This document shows, piece after piece, positions 44,870-53,332 of a stretch of 64,000 nt of DNA (within the stretch, counting starts at the first letter, position 1; each line of letters starts with the position of its first letter). The DNA comes from Richelia sinica FACHB-800. Lineage in GTDB: Bacteria; Cyanobacteriota; Cyanobacteriia; Cyanobacteriales; Nostocaceae. The translations under genes were made by a program, and so were the position numbers. The stretch is taken from contig NZ_JACJTT010000030.1 of NCBI RefSeq assembly GCF_014698825.1, positions 1 through 64,000 of the forward strand, given 5' to 3'. Below the pieces are notes generated by a model. The model saw only the letters and a list, made by a program, of their open reading frames with translations. It ran no database searches and had not been told where the DNA came from.

Positions 44870-45874
44870 TTACTGTTGTGGTGGAGGTGCACCTTTAATT
44901 AATCTCGTCTTGTCACAAAAAATTTCTGCTTTGGCGTTTTTCACATCGGGTTTGGTGGTATCACCCACAGGTTTAATTGTGCAGGATTTTTTCAGATAGT
45001 AACCTCTAGGATCTGCACTCGGCCCATTCCAAATAGTCAAAATATCTAATCTATATCCTGATTTGACATTCACTACTCTTGGTTCTACTCGCCATAAATC
45101 TTGCTCTTTAACCTTCGCTAATTTCTCAATCAAGACATCTTGACTGATATTATCTAGTCTTTCGTTAGATTTTAATAGCCATTTCTCGACTTCTGACCAA
45201 GGCTTATTCTCAATTTGTGACTCAATTAACGGTTGGATTTTATTTAAAATTAAGCTACCATTTTTCGGCTGTTTATTATTTGGCTCAATGCCAATGACGA
45301 AAGCACTTTTTTGGAAGTTTTCTGTTAATAGGCTAGGATATTCCTTCACCCATTTATCAATGACGAAATAAAATTGTAGCCAACAACTGAGCAGCATACA
45401 CCAAGCCAGTAAAACGATGATTTTTTGCCTTTCTTCCACCTTCGGTAATTTGGCTGTGGTCGTGGTGCCATTACCTTCAAAAAAACTTGGTACTGCTGTA
45501 ATAAATGCTGCCAGAGTGGGCCAAATAACTATGGTTTTTGGTGTGACTACATTAACTTGATGACCAAAGGCAAAGACGCTGACCAAAAATCCGGTAATTA
45601 ATGCACCCACCGGCATGAAAGTGCCAGGCACTCTCGCTGGGTCATCTGTGGTATACCAAGAAGTTCCAGCAATTAAAAATATCCAACCGCCAAAGGCGAT
45701 AATATCTTTGACCAAACCAGTTGCGAAATAAGATAAGGCCCAAGAAAACAGACTTAAATAAATAAAGGTTTGCCAAGAATAGGCTTTAGGAGGAGTGATG
45801 AGTTTTTGGACACCTACCAATAATTCTTGGAAAAAATTAAATAAGCTGAATAAATCTTTAAATAAAGATTGCAT
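44870..45874 (-). CDS. fraD: FraD, septal-junction protein
   Basis: A 334-residue membrane protein. Five or so helices fill the first 175 residues (TFIYLSLFSWALSYFATGLV, GGWIFLIAG, VGALITGFLVSVFAFGH, KTIVIWPTLAAFITAVPS, IIVLLAWCMLLSCWLQFYFV). A hydrophilic C-terminal domain (about 180-330) is predicted to lie in the periplasm. It contains WRVEPRVVNVKSGYRLDILT and three cysteines. Anabaena FraD is part of the plug module of septal junctions that connect cells in the filament. Position between fraC and fraE supports the assignment. The last residues are proline-rich (APPPQQ). Confidence 0.88.
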   Translation of the reverse strand: MQSLFKDLFSLFNFFQELLVGVQKLITPPKAYSWQTFIYLSLFSWALSYFATGLVKDIIAFGGWIFLIAGTSWYTTDDPARVPGTFMPVGALITGFLVSVFAFGHQVNVVTPKTIVIWPTLAAFITAVPSFFEGNGTTTTAKLPKVEERQKIIVLLAWCMLLSCWLQFYFVIDKWVKEYPSLLTENFQKSAFVIGIEPNNKQPKNGSLILNKIQPLIESQIENKPWSEVEKWLLKSNERLDNISQDVLIEKLAKVKEQDLWRVEPRVVNVKSGYRLDILTIWNGPSADPRGYYLKKSCTIKPVGDTTKPDVKNAKAEIFCDKTRLIKGAPPPQQ

Positions 45875-45907
45875 AATTGCCTCTCAAAAACTTTGGTAAT
45901 TCCTTGA

Positions 45908-46441
45908 TTAACGAGCACGAATTAATAAGATAAAAGTTATGGCAGTATAACTCAAGGAATTAGCGATAAGTGTTGTAGTTACTAAATTCGTATTTTGTAA
46001 CTTATATCTATTAAATTGTATTCCTCGTTGGCGGGTATTTAAAACGGGTTCTGTTTTTCTAACACTGGTGTCTAGAGCAATAATTAAGAATTTTAAAATC
46101 AAAAATTTGACGATAAATGTGCCAAAAAATATCACAAATGCCGTCAAAATAATTAATGAATGGGTATTAGCTAATTTCAAGTTATTGAAGAATATATAAC
46201 TCATCAATTCTGATTTGATGCCCACAGGCAGAATTGGTTCTAGGAAAAAAAAGACATTCCAGCCAATCACACTAGAAAAAACATTCATAGAAATGGCATA
46301 GAAAATACTGGTCTTTTTGTCAAATTTTAACCATCGATTGAGTATATATGCTTCTATGGGAATAGTAATCAGTAAAAAGAGAACTTGAAAGAAAAAAGTC
46401 GTAATTGGTAATACTCTGGGTAATGTTAAATCTTCAGGCAT
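45908..46441 (-). CDS. fraC: FraC, filament integrity protein
   Basis: A 177-residue membrane protein with four or so helices (FFFQVLFLLITIPIEAYIL, IFYAISMNVFSSVIGWNVFF, SLIILTAFVIFFGTFIVKFL and the C-terminal LIANSLSYTAITFILLI). It is the first gene of fraCDE. In Anabaena FraC is needed for long filaments and for septal junctions together with FraD. The promoter should lie in the 238-base divergent spacer to 46680. The gene marks the organism as filamentous. Confidence 0.88.
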   Translation of the reverse strand: MPEDLTLPRVLPITTFFFQVLFLLITIPIEAYILNRWLKFDKKTSIFYAISMNVFSSVIGWNVFFFLEPILPVGIKSELMSYIFFNNLKLANTHSLIILTAFVIFFGTFIVKFLILKFLIIALDTSVRKTEPVLNTRQRGIQFNRYKLQNTNLVTTTLIANSLSYTAITFILLIRAR

Positions 46442-46679
46442 ATTCGGTTAACAGTCAGGGTTAACTCTAGAGAGTATAACTGAGATAAGACAGGTGATGG
46501 GGGAATTATCTCATGGTTTTTCTTGTTGGCAAGTTTAGTGATATAGTATACACAAATATTTATAATTAATACATAAATTTATCTTTCAATCACTGAGCTA
46601 CCAAAGAAAAATTGCCTCTACCTCATCAGGGCCGAGGTTCGATAAGATTAGAGACTGCCAAGTTACAGTTTTTGTAGAA

Positions 46680-47816
46680 ATGACAAGGAACGGCATTGGT
46701 ATTCGTACAGCGCAAGTACGTTCAGAGCGACTTACTGGTCAAATTCACGTCTATGATGGAGCGGGTAAAGGTAAGTCCCAAGCTGCTTTAGGCGTAGTAT
46801 TACGTTCTATTGGTTTGGGGATAAATACGTCCAATAATTCCCACCGCGTCCTATTATTGCGCTTTCTGAAAGGGCCAGAACGGGATTATGATGAGGATGG
46901 AGCGATCGCTGCTCTCCAACGTGGCTTTCCCCATTTGATTGACCAAGTTCGGACAGGAAGAGCCGAGTTTTTTGGCCCCGATGAAATCACAGCCTTTGAC
47001 CGTGAGGAGGCTTTGCGGGGATGGGATGTAGCCAAAGGAGCGATCGCTTCTGGTTTATATTCTGTAGTAGTATTAGACGAAATTAACCCAGTTTTAGACT
47101 TGGGTTTACTGCCTGTAGATGAAGTGGTGCGGACATTAAAAGCCAAACCCCAAGAACTGGAAATCATCGCTACTGGCCGTGCTGCACCTGCCAAGTTACT
47201 TGATATTGCCGATTTACATTCAGAAATGAAACCCCAGCACCATCCCACTGCGGAAACACTGCTGATTGAAGGCATAGAAATTTATACAGGTGCGGGTAAA
47301 GGAAAATCCACCAGTGCCTTAGGAAAAGCTCTAAAAGCCATTGGTCGCGGCATTAATCATCCTGGTTCCACCCGTGTATTTATTATGCAGTGGCTCAAAG
47401 GTGGCAGCGGTTATACTGAAGATGCAGCGATCGCTGCCTTACAACAATCCTATCCAGAAGTTGTAGATCATCAACGTTGTGGCCGGGATGCCATTGTTTG
47501 GCGTAACTCCCGTCAAGAGCTAGACTATGTAGAAGCAGAAAGAGGCTGGGAAATTGCCAAAACTGCGATCGCTTCCGGTATTTATAAAACTATCATCCTG
47601 GACGAACTCAACCCCACCGTTGATTTAGAGCTACTCCCCGTCGAACCTATTGTTCAAGCCTTACTACGTAAACCCCGTGACACAGAAATTATCATCACTG
47701 GACGTTGTCAAAATCAACCAGCTTATTTTGACCTAGCCAGCATTCACTCTGAAGTTTATTGTCACAAACACTATGCTAATCAAGGCGTAGAACTTAAACG
47801 AGGTGTAGATTTTTAA
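46680..47816 (+). CDS. Tandem-duplicated CobO/BtuR-like ATP:corrinoid adenosyltransferase
   Basis: A 378-residue protein made of two full CobO-like P-loop domains. Domain 1 (about 20-190) has VYDGAGKGKSQAALG (P-loop GAGKGKS at 27-33) and VVLDEINPVLDLGLLP. Domain 2 (about 197-370) has IYTGAGKGKSTSALG (P-loop at 204-210) and IILDELNPTVDLELLP. Single-domain CobO is about 180-200 residues and works as a dimer, so this is a fused dimer. CobO converts cob(I)alamin to adenosylcobalamin. Whether both halves are active is open. No cobalamin genes are adjacent. It is divergent from fraC. Confidence 0.85.
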   Translation: MTRNGIGIRTAQVRSERLTGQIHVYDGAGKGKSQAALGVVLRSIGLGINTSNNSHRVLLLRFLKGPERDYDEDGAIAALQRGFPHLIDQVRTGRAEFFGPDEITAFDREEALRGWDVAKGAIASGLYSVVVLDEINPVLDLGLLPVDEVVRTLKAKPQELEIIATGRAAPAKLLDIADLHSEMKPQHHPTAETLLIEGIEIYTGAGKGKSTSALGKALKAIGRGINHPGSTRVFIMQWLKGGSGYTEDAAIAALQQSYPEVVDHQRCGRDAIVWRNSRQELDYVEAERGWEIAKTAIASGIYKTIILDELNPTVDLELLPVEPIVQALLRKPRDTEIIITGRCQNQPAYFDLASIHSEVYCHKHYANQGVELKRGVDF

Positions 47817-47853
47817 ACCAGCAGATAATGAAAATTCACAACATAATTAATGG

Positions 47854-48420
47854 TCAATTCCTAATAGTTAAAGCTAACCAAGTTCGCTGTCCTACTACAC
47901 CATCAACTGATAAACGTCGTTGATTTTGAAAAGCTCTAACTGCTGTTTCTGTTAAAGGGCCAAATCTGCCATCCACACCAATACCATAGCCATTAGATAT
48001 GAGTAACTTTTGCAATACTCTCACCGCTACACCAGAGCTACCAAAACTGAGAATAGGCATCGGTTGACGATTAAATTTTTGATACCTAGCTAATAACTTC
48101 ACATCTTCCTTACTTGTTCGCGGCTGGTCTTGAGCATTAGCCGCTTTTAAAGAAATTTGTGATAACTGTTTTTGTTTAACTGTTCTAGCTATTTTGTCTC
48201 TTCTCAGTGCCAGTGCTATTTTTGTAGATTGATAATTAGCCTCTGCACTCATAAATTCAGGTGGCGTAATTTGAGCAGCAATAACTAACCTATTTGGCTG
48301 ACTTTTAATTAACTTTTGTTCCCCATCTTCCCACTGAAATGGTTGCTGCTGCGGTAAATGGGGTAAATTTGGTTGTATGCTGCCTAACACGCCCGTCATT
48401 AGCAGACCTATTTCAGTCAT
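47854..48420 (-). CDS. Peptidoglycan-binding (PG_binding_1) domain protein
   Basis: A 188-residue protein. The C-terminal 65 residues form a peptidoglycan-binding domain: SSGVAVRVLQKLLISNGYGI, DGRFGPLTETAVRAFQNQ and VDGVVGQRTWLAL. The N-terminal 120 residues are low-complexity and basic. The short hydrophobic start (MTEIGLLMTGVLGSI) is not a convincing signal peptide, so its export route is unclear. No catalytic domain is visible. The gene is convergent with the CobO-like gene. Confidence 0.8.
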   Translation of the reverse strand: MTEIGLLMTGVLGSIQPNLPHLPQQQPFQWEDGEQKLIKSQPNRLVIAAQITPPEFMSAEANYQSTKIALALRRDKIARTVKQKQLSQISLKAANAQDQPRTSKEDVKLLARYQKFNRQPMPILSFGSSGVAVRVLQKLLISNGYGIGVDGRFGPLTETAVRAFQNQRRLSVDGVVGQRTWLALTIRN

Positions 48421-48756
48421 TGTGGTTCATGTTACTAAAATCTATATTCCTTTTGACAGACAAAATTTTCATCTTCCGGAAAGGAGCATAATCATTTGCA
48501 TAAAATCATCATGAATTTTCACTAGAGCACATCCCAATATATATTTCACCCTAGTTATTCTCATCTTCCTTGAGTATTATCAAAGTCGTATTATTAACAA
48601 GTTTTTGTATATGATTAAATACCTAGATGAATTCTGTTACAACAAGTTTTTTAAAGTTTTATCAAAGCTGAATAAAATATCTGGAAATTGGCAATGTTGG
48701 CATGAATTAAAAAATAAAAAAGTTAGAATAATGGATTTATTTATCTAAATAAGGTT

Positions 48757-48880
48757 TTCTGTTCGCGTAGCGTGCCGTCAGGCATAAAAGTTAGCTGTGA
48801 GGGCTTAGAGTATGGCCACGCTTCGCGAACGGAAGTTGCAGAAGTATGGCTGATGCTTCCAGCACGCTACGCGAACAGAA
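48757..48880. repeat. 124-bp element with 19-bp perfect terminal inverted repeats
   Basis: TTCTGTTCGCGTAGCGTGC (48757-48775) is repeated inverted at 48862-48880. The interior holds CCGTCAGGCAT, GGCCACGCTTCGCGAACGGA and ATGGCTGATGCTTCC, blocks that also occur in the repeat at 8971 and in the insert at 52623. It has no coding capacity. It lies in a 555-base gene-free spacer (48421-48975). Confidence 0.75.
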
Positions 48881-48975
48881 GTTTAAAAATGCAATAATTC
48901 AGCCGTCATGGCATGAATAATTCTGTAACTCCTGCAACTCCTGTAACTTCTGATTATGTATCTGTGTAATTTATT

Positions 48976-49623
48976 CTACAAGCCACCATTCAAGGAATTG
49001 ACCGCATCAACTAATTCACTGGGATGTTGAATCAAAATATCTGGATTACATCTAGCTAATGCCTCTGTAGAATTAAATCCCCAACTCACAGCAATGACTT
49101 TAATATTTGCTTTTTTAGAAGCTTCTATATCTCTTGTTTCATCTCCAACATAAACTACCATTTGGGGTTGGATTTGCTTTTGACGTAAAACATTATTAAT
49201 AATGGTAGTCTTACCAAAAATTGTGACTCCTGTATAGACAAAATCAAACAGATAATCTAAATCATGATTATTTAGAAAAAGGCTGACGTTTTCTTGAGAA
49301 TTAGAAGTAATGATACCGAGATGATATCCTTGATTATTTAATTGTTCTAAAGCCATTTCTATTCCTGAAATAGGTTGCAATTCAGAAATTTGATTTTTTA
49401 ATTCTGCTTTTACCTTTTTAATTAAAAAAGGAGCTTTAAATAAAGGAAAGCCGGAATATTTGAGAATTTCTCTAGCTGTTAAGTTTTTCAGTTTCAAAAG
49501 CTCACTGGGAGTAATTGGTATGTAACCAAACTCTAGAGCAAAGCGATTAGCAATGCTGACCACGGCATCTAATGTATCAGCGATAGTTCCATCAAAATCA
49601 AAAATTATTACTTTCTTGGTCAT
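48976..49623 (-). CDS. HAD-superfamily hydrolase (phosphoglycolate phosphatase-like)
   Basis: A 215-residue soluble phosphatase. Motif I is FDFDGTIADT (about 8-17), motif II is IITSNSQ, motif III is the Lys in FGKTT, and motif IV is VYVGDETRDIEAS. The helical cap sits between motifs I and II (about 18-85), as in Gph/PGP-type enzymes. The substrate cannot be deduced. The start overlaps the 3' end of queG by 26 bases, implying translational coupling. Confidence 0.88.
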   Translation of the reverse strand: MTKKVIIFDFDGTIADTLDAVVSIANRFALEFGYIPITPSELLKLKNLTAREILKYSGFPLFKAPFLIKKVKAELKNQISELQPISGIEMALEQLNNQGYHLGIITSNSQENVSLFLNNHDLDYLFDFVYTGVTIFGKTTIINNVLRQKQIQPQMVVYVGDETRDIEASKKANIKVIAVSWGFNSTEALARCNPDILIQHPSELVDAVNSLNGGL

Positions 49624-50572
49624 TCTTTTGACTAGATGCCTCTAAATTTGCACGAGCATTGCGTCGTAACATTTCTGGTTTAATTCGCCTTAGGGCTGAA
49701 GCAGTAAAATGTTTATCCCACTCTTCATGGGAAATTTGCGCTAATTCTACCAGTTTCGGAGCCAAATTCCCAGGATAAGGTTGAAAATCTGTGACATTAC
49801 TACTTTGTGAAAATCGCTGATTCCAAGGACAAACATCTTGACAAATATCGCAACCAGCAACCCAACCTTGCAGATGAGATTTAATTTCCTGAGGCAATTC
49901 TTCAGCCCGATTTTCAATGGTATGGTAAGCAATACAGCGATTAGCATCTACCACAAATGGTTTTGTAATTGCCCTGGTGGGACAAGCTTGCAAACATCGA
50001 GTGCAAGTTCCACAATGTTGAGTAGCAGGGCGATCGCTCTCTAACTCTAAATTAGTTAAGACCTCACCCAAAAATACCCAAGATCCATACTCTCTGGTAA
50101 TCACATTCCCGTTTTTAGCAATCCAACCAATACCTGCTCTTTGTGCCCAAACTTTATCCTGTACTGGCCCCGTATCCGCGTAATAACGGGCTTTAATACC
50201 GTCGCCACAGGACTCTAACCAGGTACTCAATTGCTTGAGTTTTTTGTACATCACCTTATGGTAATCCCGTCCCCAAGCGTAGCGAGATATCTTCCCATAC
50301 TCTTCCCCTTCTGGACGTTCATGGGGTGTGTAGTAATTTAATGCCACGCAAACGAGCGATCGCACATCTGGCATCACTAGCTTAATATCCTGGCGCTTCA
50401 TATTCTCCATCCACGCCATATCAGCTTGATAGCCCAACTTTAACCAAGTTTGCAGTCTATCCCCCTCACCATCATCTAACCCATCTACAGCTGCAATCCC
50501 AACTTGATTAAAACCTAACTCTTTGGCTTTCACTTTAATGACCATACTGGTAATTAAGCCATGCTGATTCAT
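49598..50572 (-). CDS. queG: Epoxyqueuosine reductase QueG
   Basis: Performs the last step of queuosine tRNA modification, reducing epoxyqueuosine to queuosine with cobalamin and two 4Fe-4S clusters. The 324 residues have the cobalamin/active-site part with YYADTGPVQDKVWAQRAGIG (conserved Asp). The ferredoxin-like clusters have CGTCTRCLQACPTRAI and CDICQDVCPWN, with all eight cysteines present. The C-terminus is short (no HEAT-repeat extension). It is cotranscribed with the overlapping HAD gene. Confidence 0.94.
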   Translation of the reverse strand: MNQHGLITSMVIKVKAKELGFNQVGIAAVDGLDDGEGDRLQTWLKLGYQADMAWMENMKRQDIKLVMPDVRSLVCVALNYYTPHERPEGEEYGKISRYAWGRDYHKVMYKKLKQLSTWLESCGDGIKARYYADTGPVQDKVWAQRAGIGWIAKNGNVITREYGSWVFLGEVLTNLELESDRPATQHCGTCTRCLQACPTRAITKPFVVDANRCIAYHTIENRAEELPQEIKSHLQGWVAGCDICQDVCPWNQRFSQSSNVTDFQPYPGNLAPKLVELAQISHEEWDKHFTASALRRIKPEMLRRNARANLEASSQKNDQESNNF

Positions 50573-50784
50573 ATTGCTGATGCCTGGGTGTTCAAAATCT
50601 TGCGGCAGCGATTATACACTTCAGTTTTGAATTTAACATTTAATTTTCTTACTCTCTCTATATGTAAACTTTATTTGCATTTTATTAAGAAATAATGCAA
50701 TATAGATAACAAGAGGTTAAACAACGCACAGTTATGCCTCTAACAAATTCACAGATTACTTAGTTAATCGACTGTGGAGAAATC

Positions 50785-51306
50785 ATGACATTCACTTCTG
50801 ATTCAGCTTTAACCCCTTCTTCTGGTGCTTTCAACTACAGCACTCAGCAAACCGATGCTGTTGCTTCTACCACTGCTGTACTCAAAGCTCTCAGCGTGGA
50901 TGATCAGCTAGCTGTACTGTGGTATGCCTACACGGAAATGGGACGTTCTATTACTCCCGCAGCTACCGGCGCTGCCCGTCTACAACTAGCAGAGGGTCTG
51001 TTGAATCAAATTAAACAGATGTCCCATGCAGAACAACTAGAAGTAATGCGGGACTTAGTCGCTCAAAGAAACACTCAATTCTCTCGTGCTTACGGTCTTC
51101 TGAGCAACAATACCAAACTCGCCTTTTGGTACGAATTAGCTGAATTGATGGCTAAAGGCTTTGTAGTTCCAGTACCTCCTGGCTATCAAATTTCCCGTGA
51201 TGGCGCTCAAGTATTAGAAACACTCAAAGAACTAGATTTTGGTCAGCAAATTACTGTTTTGAGAAAAGTCGCTTCAGACATGGGCGTTGACCCACTAGCT
51301 GATTAA
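50785..51306 (+). CDS. Helical carotenoid protein (HCP, OCP N-terminal domain homologue)
   Basis: A 173-residue all-helical carotenoid-binding protein, homologous to the N-terminal domain of the orange carotenoid protein. It has LSVDDQLAVLWYAYTEMGRS (about 36-55) and NTKLAFWYELAELMAKGFVV (about 110-130), and the two four-helix bundles of the fold. HCPs quench singlet oxygen or, for some paralogues, phycobilisome energy. The CTDH gene follows directly on the same strand; the Anabaena pair HCP4-CTDH has this order. The regulatory C-terminal domain is absent by design. Confidence 0.92.
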   Translation: MTFTSDSALTPSSGAFNYSTQQTDAVASTTAVLKALSVDDQLAVLWYAYTEMGRSITPAATGAARLQLAEGLLNQIKQMSHAEQLEVMRDLVAQRNTQFSRAYGLLSNNTKLAFWYELAELMAKGFVVPVPPGYQISRDGAQVLETLKELDFGQQITVLRKVASDMGVDPLAD

Positions 51307-51399
51307 GTAAGCTACAGGTGATAGTAACCATTCATAACTAGCCGCTGCTAATTAAGAATTTTTGATATCTTTCCAACCTCAATGTTTTGCCAATAAATA

Positions 51400-51423
51400 G
51401 TTCTCAGGTTCAAACCTGGGAAC
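51400..51423 (+). terminator. Intercistronic hairpin between HCP and CTDH
   Basis: GTTCTCAGG (51400-51408) and CCTGGGAAC (51415-51423) form a 9-bp stem with one wobble and loop TTCAAA, followed by TATTCTTAC. It may attenuate transcription or stop the HCP mRNA, giving more HCP than CTDH. It stands 10 bases before the upstream ATG candidate of CTDH. Confidence 0.5.
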
Positions 51424-51478
51424 TATTCTTACTATGGACATAACCAATACTATTAAAGTAGTAATTGAAAATTTCTTT

Positions 51479-51901
51479 ATGAATAATACGGACTGTTTAC
51501 AATACTCAACATTTGACCTTGAAGGGATTACAGCCACATCAGTGATAGATTATTTTATCACTCTCAACGCTGGACAATTTCAAGATACAGCAGCCTTATT
51601 TGCAGAACATGGTGTTATGTATCCACCTTTTGAGTCTGGCATTATTGGACCTGAAGCTATATCTAACTATTTATACAAAGAAGCCCAAGACCTAAAAGCC
51701 GAACCGCACCAGGGCATAACTGAAGATTTACCAAATCAGCAAATCCAAATTCAAGTCACAGGTAAAGCACACACCTCGTGGTGCAGTGTCAATGTTCTTT
51801 GGCTATTCCTTCTTAATCAGCAACAGCAAATAATGGAAGCTAAAATCAAGCTTTTAGCATCACCTCAAGAATTATTGGCTTTGCGTCCTCCCAATCAATA
51901 G
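51479..51901 (+). CDS. CTDH, OCP C-terminal domain homologue (carotenoid carrier)
   Basis: An NTF2-like fold protein that dimerises, binds carotenoid and delivers it to HCP/OCP. Homology to the OCP C-terminal domain is clear: SVIDYFITLNAGQFQDTAAL, GVMYPPFESGIIGPEAISNY, ITEDLPNQQIQIQVTGKAHT and KLLASPQELLALR. From the ATG at 51479 it has 140 residues and its cysteine falls at about 102, close to the Cys103 reported for Anabaena CTDH. An ATG at 51434 would add 15 residues but lies right behind the hairpin. The pair with HCP is conserved in Nostocales. Confidence 0.88.
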   Translation: MNNTDCLQYSTFDLEGITATSVIDYFITLNAGQFQDTAALFAEHGVMYPPFESGIIGPEAISNYLYKEAQDLKAEPHQGITEDLPNQQIQIQVTGKAHTSWCSVNVLWLFLLNQQQQIMEAKIKLLASPQELLALRPPNQ

Positions 51902-51957
51902 CTTTTATCTGGAAAGACCGAATATTCAAACAGAAATGACAGCTAATGCAATTGTAC

Positions 51958-52398
51958 TTAACCTTTGCTGGCAGTAGTTTGTTGCAAGGAACGCATCAGC
52001 AGTTTTCTCCCTAATTCAACATCTGATGCTGCACATTGCCAATCTGGATGGGCTGTAATTAGCAGGCTATCTAAACTTTCCTGGTCAAATAAATGCCACA
52101 CAGGAGCATTGTTGACTTCTGACTCTACCGCGTAGCAATTGTTAGAAACACAATAAATTGTGCAGCTACTGGCAATTCTCTCTAAAGTCATTGTCTGTCC
52201 TGGTTGTAGAGAGCGGAATTGGCGAATAAATTGTTTAAATTCTTCAAACGAGCCAACAATTAACCCAGGCAAAGCTACTGTGAGATTTTGCTCCCCATTT
52301 ACCGCCATCCAATAGTGGCGACTAGGATCGATTCCTTCTAGCCAACGGGATTCATCATCAAGACGATAGCGTGGTGATAAGCAAAATAAAGTTTTCAT
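51958..52398 (-). CDS. Conserved cyanobacterial hypothetical protein
   Basis: A 146-residue protein without signal peptide or membrane helix. Short stretches (MKTLFCLSPRYRLDDESRWL, FEEFKQFIRQFRSLQPGQTM, CTIYCVSNNCYAVESEV) are rich in aromatic residues and cysteines; there are five cysteines. I do not recognise a domain. It is convergent with CTDH (about 55 bases between stops). Confidence 0.6.
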   Translation of the reverse strand: MKTLFCLSPRYRLDDESRWLEGIDPSRHYWMAVNGEQNLTVALPGLIVGSFEEFKQFIRQFRSLQPGQTMTLERIASSCTIYCVSNNCYAVESEVNNAPVWHLFDQESLDSLLITAHPDWQCAASDVELGRKLLMRSLQQTTASKG

Positions 52399-52622
52399 AG
52401 GTGCAATTACAAATTAACCTCTATTCTGCGGTTTTTCTGTTACCCAGCAGGGTTTTACAGACTGTGCCACAGTAGCCTTTGTTTAAGTATTTGATAAGTA
52501 GCGCCTATAAATCAAATAAAGTTAGCAAAAGTTATTAAACTACTTAATATTTCTTAAAGTATCCAGTTTATCTATATTTAACCAACAGAAATGGCTGTCC
52601 TGAGATGACATCAGATTGCAAG

Positions 52623-52799
52623 TATAGCAGGTGACAGGTGACAGGTAAGCCAGCGCGGTCTTGGGGTTTCCCCCATGAGCGACTGGCGCACCCCTATGGC
52701 TAACGCCACGCTCCGCGAACGGGGTGACAGTGCTAAAAGCCTTTGGCTGTCTAAGTTTTAGTGTTAGTTAATGTCCTAACTGCTCTGTCCATTGCTATA
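52623..52799 (+). repeat. MITE-like element, copy 6, with nested insertions
   Basis: 177 bp: TATAGCAGGTGACAGGTGAC to TCTGTCCATTGCTATA. It carries the same inserted block as copy 2 (GTAAGCCAGCGCGGTCTTGG, then GTTTCCCCCATGAGCGACTG). In this copy the palindromic tail CACCCC...GGGGTG is itself split by TATGGCTAACGCCACGCTCC plus GCGAAC. This gives three nested repeat layers. It lies in a 484-base gene-free spacer. Confidence 0.8.
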
Positions 52800-52882
52800 A
52801 ATTGCCATCAATTAGCTATATAGTGACCCAGAAATATATTTATATTTACACTCTAGAGGGAAAATTATAATTACTTTTATTT

Positions 52883-53329
52883 CTATTCGATGGTGTTAGA
52901 TTGTTCAAGAATGAATTCCGGCAAGGTAGCTTCAAGCTTGAGACAGTTACCACCATTAACTTGTAGTTGATATTCTACTTTGTCCATTAACCGATTCATG
53001 ATTAACCAACCATAACCACCTTCTTGTTTATCATCCGGTTGGGGGGCATTGTAATTGGCAATATCGTACCCTTGACCATAATCCCAAATTTCCAGGGATA
53101 AGTCCCGATTTTTTAATTCTAAGCGCAGTAAAACTGGTGAATTGGGCGTATCTTTGTGGGCATGACGCACAACATTAGAATAGGCTTCCACCAGTGCTAA
53201 ACGCAACCGCACTGATTGCCGTGACCAATCCACAGATTCCCCTAATTGGAGTTTTAAGCATCCCAGCAACCATTCTTCAACGATATTTAAAAAACTCAAG
53301 TCACTTGGTACTTGAAGTTCACTTTTCAT
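52883..53329 (-). CDS. RsbW-like anti-sigma/serine-kinase ATPase
   Basis: A 148-residue GHKL ATPase of the anti-sigma regulatory factor family. N box is RLALVEAYSNVVRHAHKD, G1 is EIWDYGQGYD and G2 is EGGYGWLIMNRLMDKVEY. Such kinases phosphorylate an STAS-domain antagonist and bind a sigma factor or other partner. It follows the REC-PP2C gene by 3 bases, so kinase and phosphatase are co-translated. This is the partner-switching arrangement. Confidence 0.88.
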   Translation of the reverse strand: MKSELQVPSDLSFLNIVEEWLLGCLKLQLGESVDWSRQSVRLRLALVEAYSNVVRHAHKDTPNSPVLLRLELKNRDLSLEIWDYGQGYDIANYNAPQPDDKQEGGYGWLIMNRLMDKVEYQLQVNGGNCLKLEATLPEFILEQSNTIE

Positions 53330-53332
53330 TAG

